This document shows positions 21,601-25,397 of a DNA stretch of 25,397 nucleotides, piece by piece (the stretch's first letter is position 1; every line of letters starts with the position of its first letter). Under the pieces are notes generated by a model, which was not told the origin of the DNA, did not search any database, and saw only the letters and a list, made by a program, of their open reading frames with translations. Origin of the DNA: Scenedesmus sp. ARA3 (Eukaryota; Chlorophyta; Chlorophyceae; Sphaeropleales; Scenedesmaceae); contig RWJK01000710.1 of NCBI GenBank assembly GCA_004335835.1, positions 3,002 through 28,398 on the forward strand, written 5' to 3'. Position numbers and translations under genes: made by a program.

Positions 21601-23689
21601 GCTGCATAGCTTTGTGTGCTCACATTGCAACCCAGAGAATATGCTGAGCTTGGACTTTCATCGTCACCAGCATGTTGCCATCCAACCAAAGCAGCGTCGC
21701 CATTGGGCCTCGCACATTACTGTTGCGGAAGGAGGAGGAGGAAGAGAAAGAGGAAGGCGAGGTTCTACTCCATTTTGCTTGCAAGCGTTCCTTGCACATC
21801 CAAGCAAAAACAGGATGTAGCTTGACACTAGAACTCTGTTGTCCTTAAACTGCGTTGTATGAATGCAGCTGGGGCGCTTCCTGGGGGTGTGATGGCACGT
21901 TTCGCATGACCTATGGAGCAGCGTATGGCATGCCTCCAGACTACACTTACGCCATCCAGTTTGGGCCTAAGACAGAAGCTGCAAAGCAGGCCAAAGCACG
22001 GCAATTGCTACGAATTCGAACGGGCAACCAGACTGCTTCAGCGCCAGTCAACAGTACGCAGTGTGTGCTGTACAAGGTGAAAGGACGGATGCGCCTTGTG
22101 AAGCTGCACTCCTTGCTGGCCACGCTAGAAAGCGCATCGGCGAGTGCCAACCCAGCACAGATCATGTTGGACCTAGTGGCATATAATTCGGGCTATCTAC
22201 GCAACTTAGCAGCCTTTCACAGCATCTTCAGGGTGTGCAGCACAGCAAGGAACTTGCTGGTGGCGGCGCTGGATGCAAACGCCACTGGTGACAACGGCTA
22301 TCGTCAAGTTGCTGCTTTGTTGCGCATCAAGGCGCACATCGACACTGATGGCGTCTTGCAGGGATGGTATGCAGCTGCTGGAGCCAACAACAGTTACTGC
22401 TCGTGGACAGGTGTGTCTTGCACTACCAGCGGGCAAGTCTCTGCCCTTCAAATCTGGTCAGCTCAAACCACTAGGAAGGGGAAGCTGCCTCCTGCAGCTG
22501 CGTTCCAAGGCTTGAGCAGCTTGACAACCTTTGCATTAGCTGAGCAGCCTGGCATCTCCGGCGCCCTGCCAGCAGACTGGTCCCGACTACAGCAGCTGCA
22601 AGACATCGAATAGGTCACACCAGCGTTAGTGGCAGCATGCCAACCTCTTGGGGCAGTTTGCCAAACCTGAGGTTGCTGTACCTGTGGAACAACAAGATGA
22701 CAGGCAGCATTCCAACACGCTTTGGAGCACTGGGGTCCTTGCGAGATTTGCGGCTGACCCAAAATGGGCTGGTTGGCAGCATCCCTTCGACATTGGGCAA
22801 CCTGACGGGTTTGAGGGTGCTGTACCTCCACGGCAACAAACTGACAGGCGTCATCCCTGACACCTTTGGCGCGCTAACTGCAATGCAAGATCTGGAGCTG
22901 TCCACAAACGCATTGGCTGGTGACATCCCCGCCTCTTTGGGTACGATGAAACATATGCAGAGGTTGTGTCTTTATGACAACCAACTCACAGGACGCATCC
23001 CTGACAACTTTGGTGCGCTGACATCCATGCAAGACTTGCTGCTGTCTTCCAACTTGTTGGCGGGCACTATCCCTGCCTCTTTGGGCAACATGAAAGACTT
23101 GCAAAGGTTGTACCTGTTTGACAACCAACTCACAGGCCGCATTCCTGACACTTTTGGTGCGCTGACATCCATGCAAGATTTGCGTCTCAATCACAACCGT
23201 TTGGTGGGCAGCGTTCCTTCCTTTTTCGGCTCCCTGAAAGACTTGCGGGCATTGTACCTCGACAACAACCAACACACTGGCCATATCCCTGACAGCTTTA
23301 AAAAGCTGGCATTCCTGCACGAGTTGAGCCTCTTTCACAATGCGCTGACTGGCAGTATCCCCTCCACAATGAGCCAGTTGCGGAACCTCAGGACACTCGC
23401 GCTTGATGCCAATCAGCTGACAGGCACGCTTGCAAGCACGCTGAGCAGCCTGCTCCAAGTCCAATGGCTAAGCCTAGAAGAAAACTTGCTGGTGGGCACG
23501 CTGCCAGAGAGCTACCAGTCCCTTACTCAACTTGTGTCAATCGGCTTAGCAGACAACCACTTCAGTGGCACAGTGCCGGCTTCATGGTCAAGTATGCTGA
23601 ACTTGCGTGAGTTGTGGTTGCACAGTAACCAAGGCCTCACCGGCTGCTTGCCCCGCGCCTGGCAGTCAAGCCTTGAAGCTGCAAAGTGA
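18698..23689 (+). CDS. Secreted papain-family cysteine peptidase fused to LRR array, frameshifted
   Basis: Exons: 18698-18761, 19011-19085, 19451-19911, 20296-20423, 20688-20860, 21286-21538, 21869-23689. Phases match throughout. Exons 1-2 give a signal peptide (LRLLLGVILVGSLAATTLA); an in-frame ATG at 18680 is an alternative start. Exon 3 is a Cys-rich segment plus a linker. Exons 4-7 form a C1A peptidase: oxyanion Gln in DQRDCAACTGF, catalytic Cys208, a CYPYAAG motif, His361 in DWHAAFCYGW, and Asn384 in KNSWGASWG, whose Asn and Ser codons straddle intron 6. Then come an LRRNT_2-like cap (SYCSWTGVSC, about 535-580) and at least twelve plant-type LRRs of 24 residues (LxGxIP). TAG at 22611 stops the frame at residue 632; one missing base there explains it, and the next 358 codons are open. 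The full form would have about 991 residues. Probably secreted or periplasmic, with the LRRs binding a substrate or partner. Confidence 0.85.
22611..22613 (+). pseudogene. Frameshift site and premature TAG in the LRR array
   Basis: The upstream frame reads LQQLQDIE then TAG. The LRR frame resumes at 22613 as GHTSVSGSMPTSW. Adding one base restores a repeat of exactly 24 residues, so an intron is unlikely. It is either a true recent mutation or an assembly error; the site is not a homopolymer. Confidence 0.8.
22860..23220 (+). repeat. 144-bp super-repeat of paired LRRs
   Basis: Two alternating LRR types form a 144-base unit. DNA near 23003 and 23147 is almost identical across TTTGGTGCGCTGACATCCAT, and an older copy starts near 22860. 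The protein pattern alternates DNQLTGRIPDTFGALTSM and SNLLAGTIPASLGNMKDL. Confidence 0.85.
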
Positions 23690-23692
23690 TAC

Positions 23693-23794
23693 GTGGCAGG
23701 GCATGTACTGAGCGGGTAACATGATGATGATGTGGCAGGGCATGTGCTGAGCGGGTAACATGATGATGATGTGGCAGGGCATGTGCTGAGCGGG
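23693..23794. repeat. 39-bp tandem repeat, about 2.6 copies
   Basis: Copies start at 23693, 23732 and 23771; the third ends after 24 bases. The unit begins GTGGCAGGGCATGT and ends with four ATG/GAT-like triplets. Copies differ at one base. It begins three bases after the LRR stop codon and so lies in the 3' untranslated region. Confidence 0.92.
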
Positions 23795-23873
23795 ACGCAG
23801 CTCACCGGCTTCTGCCCTGCATGATGCACGCGAGGGCCAGATGTCATATAGGGCCAGACTGTTATCATGCATA

Positions 23874-23940
23874 CTATACAGGTGCACCATTCATCAGCTT
23901 GGCGGAGTTCGCCAAGCTGATGAATGGTGCACCTCTATAG
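23874..23940. repeat. 67-nt near-perfect inverted repeat (hairpin)
   Basis: The inner arms, 23880-23904 and 23910-23934, are perfect 25-base complements (AGGTGCACCATTCATC... and its reverse). The loop is GAGTT. After one C-C mismatch the outer CTATA and TATAG continue the pairing, so 30 of 31 positions pair. It could be a 3' end structure, a small-RNA precursor or a tiny foldback transposon. Confidence 0.95.
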
Positions 23941-24197
23941 ATGGCCCAAGTTTTGCTGTTCCAAATTTGTCACAAATAGACGGTCTAAGCATGCAGCGCG
24001 TCGCCAAAGTGGTGCGCTTCTAACCTTTTCACGCTACCCTTGTTGCTGGTGATTGTGGGTTTGCTGGTTAGTTGTTATATGTTGGTGGGCTGGCATGGGC
24101 TGTCATCTAGAGGGTTCTTTATGTTACCAGGGGGAGCAAAACCTTACTGGCTGGCCATACACAGCAACCAGGCGAACCTGACTGCCAGTTAGTACGT

Positions 24198-24202
24198 TGT
24201 AA
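24198..24202 (+). terminator. Candidate TGTAA polyadenylation signal for gene 4
   Basis: This is the first TGTAA after the LRR stop, about 510 bases downstream. A second lies at 24379-24383. Either could serve; the hairpin and tandem repeat would then be inside the 3' untranslated region. Confidence 0.35.
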
Positions 24203-24398
24203 CCCACGTGTGTGTTGTACCCCAAGTTGAGGTTTAAACAAGCAGCAACAGAATGACCCTGCTTAGTGTAGATAATGGTTGGATCCCTGACCAACAGCTG
24301 CTGGTGTTCGCATCGGCCTCGAGCTTCATTTACAACGTATAGATGATGAAAGCGAGTGTTGGACAGAAGACAACACGCTGTAACAAGCATACTTATGC

Positions 24399-24403
24399 TT
24401 ACA
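24399..24403 (-). terminator. Candidate TGTAA polyadenylation signal for gene 5
   Basis: TTACA on the plus strand, about 250 bases beyond the minus-strand stop at 24655. With the plus-strand signals nearby, the two transcripts probably overlap or nearly meet. Confidence 0.35.
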
Positions 24404-24654
24404 CCCTTATGGTCACCTCACACGCCATGCTGCAAGGCTTTGTGTCCGTCCCTGACTGCTGTCGGCGGCCTGAAACCCGCTCTGAGGCCTCCTGCCGCTC
24501 AGGCCCAGCCGCCACTGGCTTGCACCCAGCCTCACATACAACAGAACAGCCGCAGCGAGCGCCGCAAGCCATGGCTGGATGCATCCAGAATCAATGCATG
24601 CGAGTAGGATCCCAGGCAAGGACGACATGTGCAACTTGCAGCACTTCGAAAGCG

Positions 24655-25397
24655 CTAGAATGCATTGTCCTCAAAGCCCATGAGGCTGCCTGCTGCCTTG
24701 CCATCCTCCCCACCAGGCGTGCTGCTCTCACCAAACGCCGCATCATCACCAAAGCCATTGCTGCTGCTGGCACCTGTCCCACCTGCCGCCGCCCCACCAG
24801 CCATGCTGCCTGCATAGCTGCTGTCCATACTGTACTGCGTGGCCAGCTGGCGCTGATCTGTGTTGAGGCGGTACAGCGAGGGGTCAAACCCTGCCAGCCC
24901 ACCGATAACAACAGGCGTACCGCCTGCAGCAGCGCTGCTGCCTGCTGCGCCGGGCACTGCTGACATGAGGTTGTGGCCCATTGGGGAGGTTATGTCTGAG
25001 TCATCTTCATCAGCGAAGTGCCTCTCTGCAGGAGGCTCTATGCTGATGCCAGCAGCTGCTGCTGCATCTGCTGGTGAGGCTAGCTGGGAGGGCTCAGCTG
25101 ACACGGCACTTGCAGGAAGCTCTGCCGCAGCCTCTTTTGTTGCAGCATCTGGCGCTGCAAGTGCATCTGCATCCGCCTCATCTGCTGCTGCGACTGCTGC
25201 CTCGCTGGCTTCAGGCTCTGCTGCTGGCTGTTCTGCAGGAGTTTCTGCTGCTGCTGATGCTGCTGCTTCAGGGGCGAACGCGCTGTCCCCAAATGCATCA
25301 TCACCAAAGGCGTCCGCATCAGCACCAGCGGCACCTGCAGCAGGCACTGCAGCAGTAGCAGCTGGTTCGACTGGTGCTGCCTCTGCCTCTGCTGCTG
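24655..25397 (-). CDS. C-terminal part of an acidic, disordered protein with Phe/Asp motifs
   Basis: A minus frame enters from the right edge and runs 247 codons to a stop at 24655, with no intron. It is dominated by Ala, Asp, Glu, Ser and Gly. Short Phe/Asp motifs recur: FGDDAFGDSAF near 25300, GFGDDAAFGES near 24740, and GFEDNAF at the very C-terminus. A more ordered segment reads FDPSLYRLNTDQRQLATQY. Spaced Phe-Asp motifs in disordered tails are typical of clathrin-adaptor partners such as Eps15- or epsin-like proteins, which is the best guess. The N-terminal domain that would settle it is outside the window. Confidence 0.7.
   Translation of the reverse strand, partial: AAEAEAAPVEPAATAAVPAAGAAGADADAFGDDAFGDSAFAPEAAASAAAETPAEQPAAEPEASEAAVAAADEADADALAAPDAATKEAAAELPASAVSAEPSQLASPADAAAAAGISIEPPAERHFADEDDSDITSPMGHNLMSAVPGAAGSSAAAGGTPVVIGGLAGFDPSLYRLNTDQRQLATQYSMDSSYAGSMAGGAAAGGTGASSSNGFGDDAAFGESSTPGGEDGKAAGSLMGFEDNAF

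Larger units (their letters stand above)
23690..24654. other. Convergent intergenic region, 3' flanks of genes 4 and 5
   Basis: The stretch between two facing stop codons contains a 39-bp tandem repeat directly after the LRR stop, a long hairpin, and TGTAA motifs on both strands. No exon is supported. Confidence 0.6.

Noticed and set aside
1..25397. CRISPR arrays, bacterial operons or phage modules
   Set aside because: The genes carry spliceosomal introns throughout and the repeats are microsatellites, short tandems or one hairpin, not regularly spaced arrays.

Overview
The window looks like nuclear DNA of a green alga, most likely a chlorophycean related to Scenedesmus, Tetradesmus or Monoraphidium. 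The signs are intron-rich genes with GT-AG introns and donors of the GTGNG or GTAAG type, acceptors that usually end TGCAG, many CAG/CTG/GCA trinucleotide tracts, Ala- and Gln-rich proteins, and TGTAA motifs (the green-algal polyadenylation signal) downstream of several stops. The lineage is inferred from style, not from a marker gene. All exon models were built by hand from frame continuity and splice sites.

Layout. The left edge (1-253, minus) holds a doubtful partial open frame. Gene 1 (1270-8158, minus) has ten exons and encodes a predicted 1540-residue Gln/Ala-rich coiled-coil protein resembling a golgin or tether. Gene 2 (9998-13356, minus) has six exons and encodes a predicted 685-residue type I membrane protein with a signal peptide, a Cys-containing ectodomain, a Pro/Ala-rich linker with repeated modules and one C-terminal membrane span. 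Gene 3 (14472-17120, plus) is divergent from gene 2. It has eight exons and encodes a 333-residue homologue of the WD-repeat protein WDR54. Gene 4 (18698-23689, plus) has seven exons and encodes a secreted papain-family (C1A) cysteine peptidase fused to a plant-type leucine-rich repeat array. A one-base frameshift interrupts it at 22611. Gene 5 (24655-25397, minus) is the 3' end of a gene for an acidic, disordered protein with repeated Phe/Asp motifs, and it runs off the right edge.

The genes do not form an obvious pathway; this is an ordinary eukaryotic neighbourhood. The most unusual items are the peptidase-LRR fusion and its frameshift, a near-perfect 67-nt inverted repeat between genes 4 and 5, a recent partial exon duplication in gene 1, and complementary CAG and CTG tracts next to the two splice sites of one intron in gene 2.
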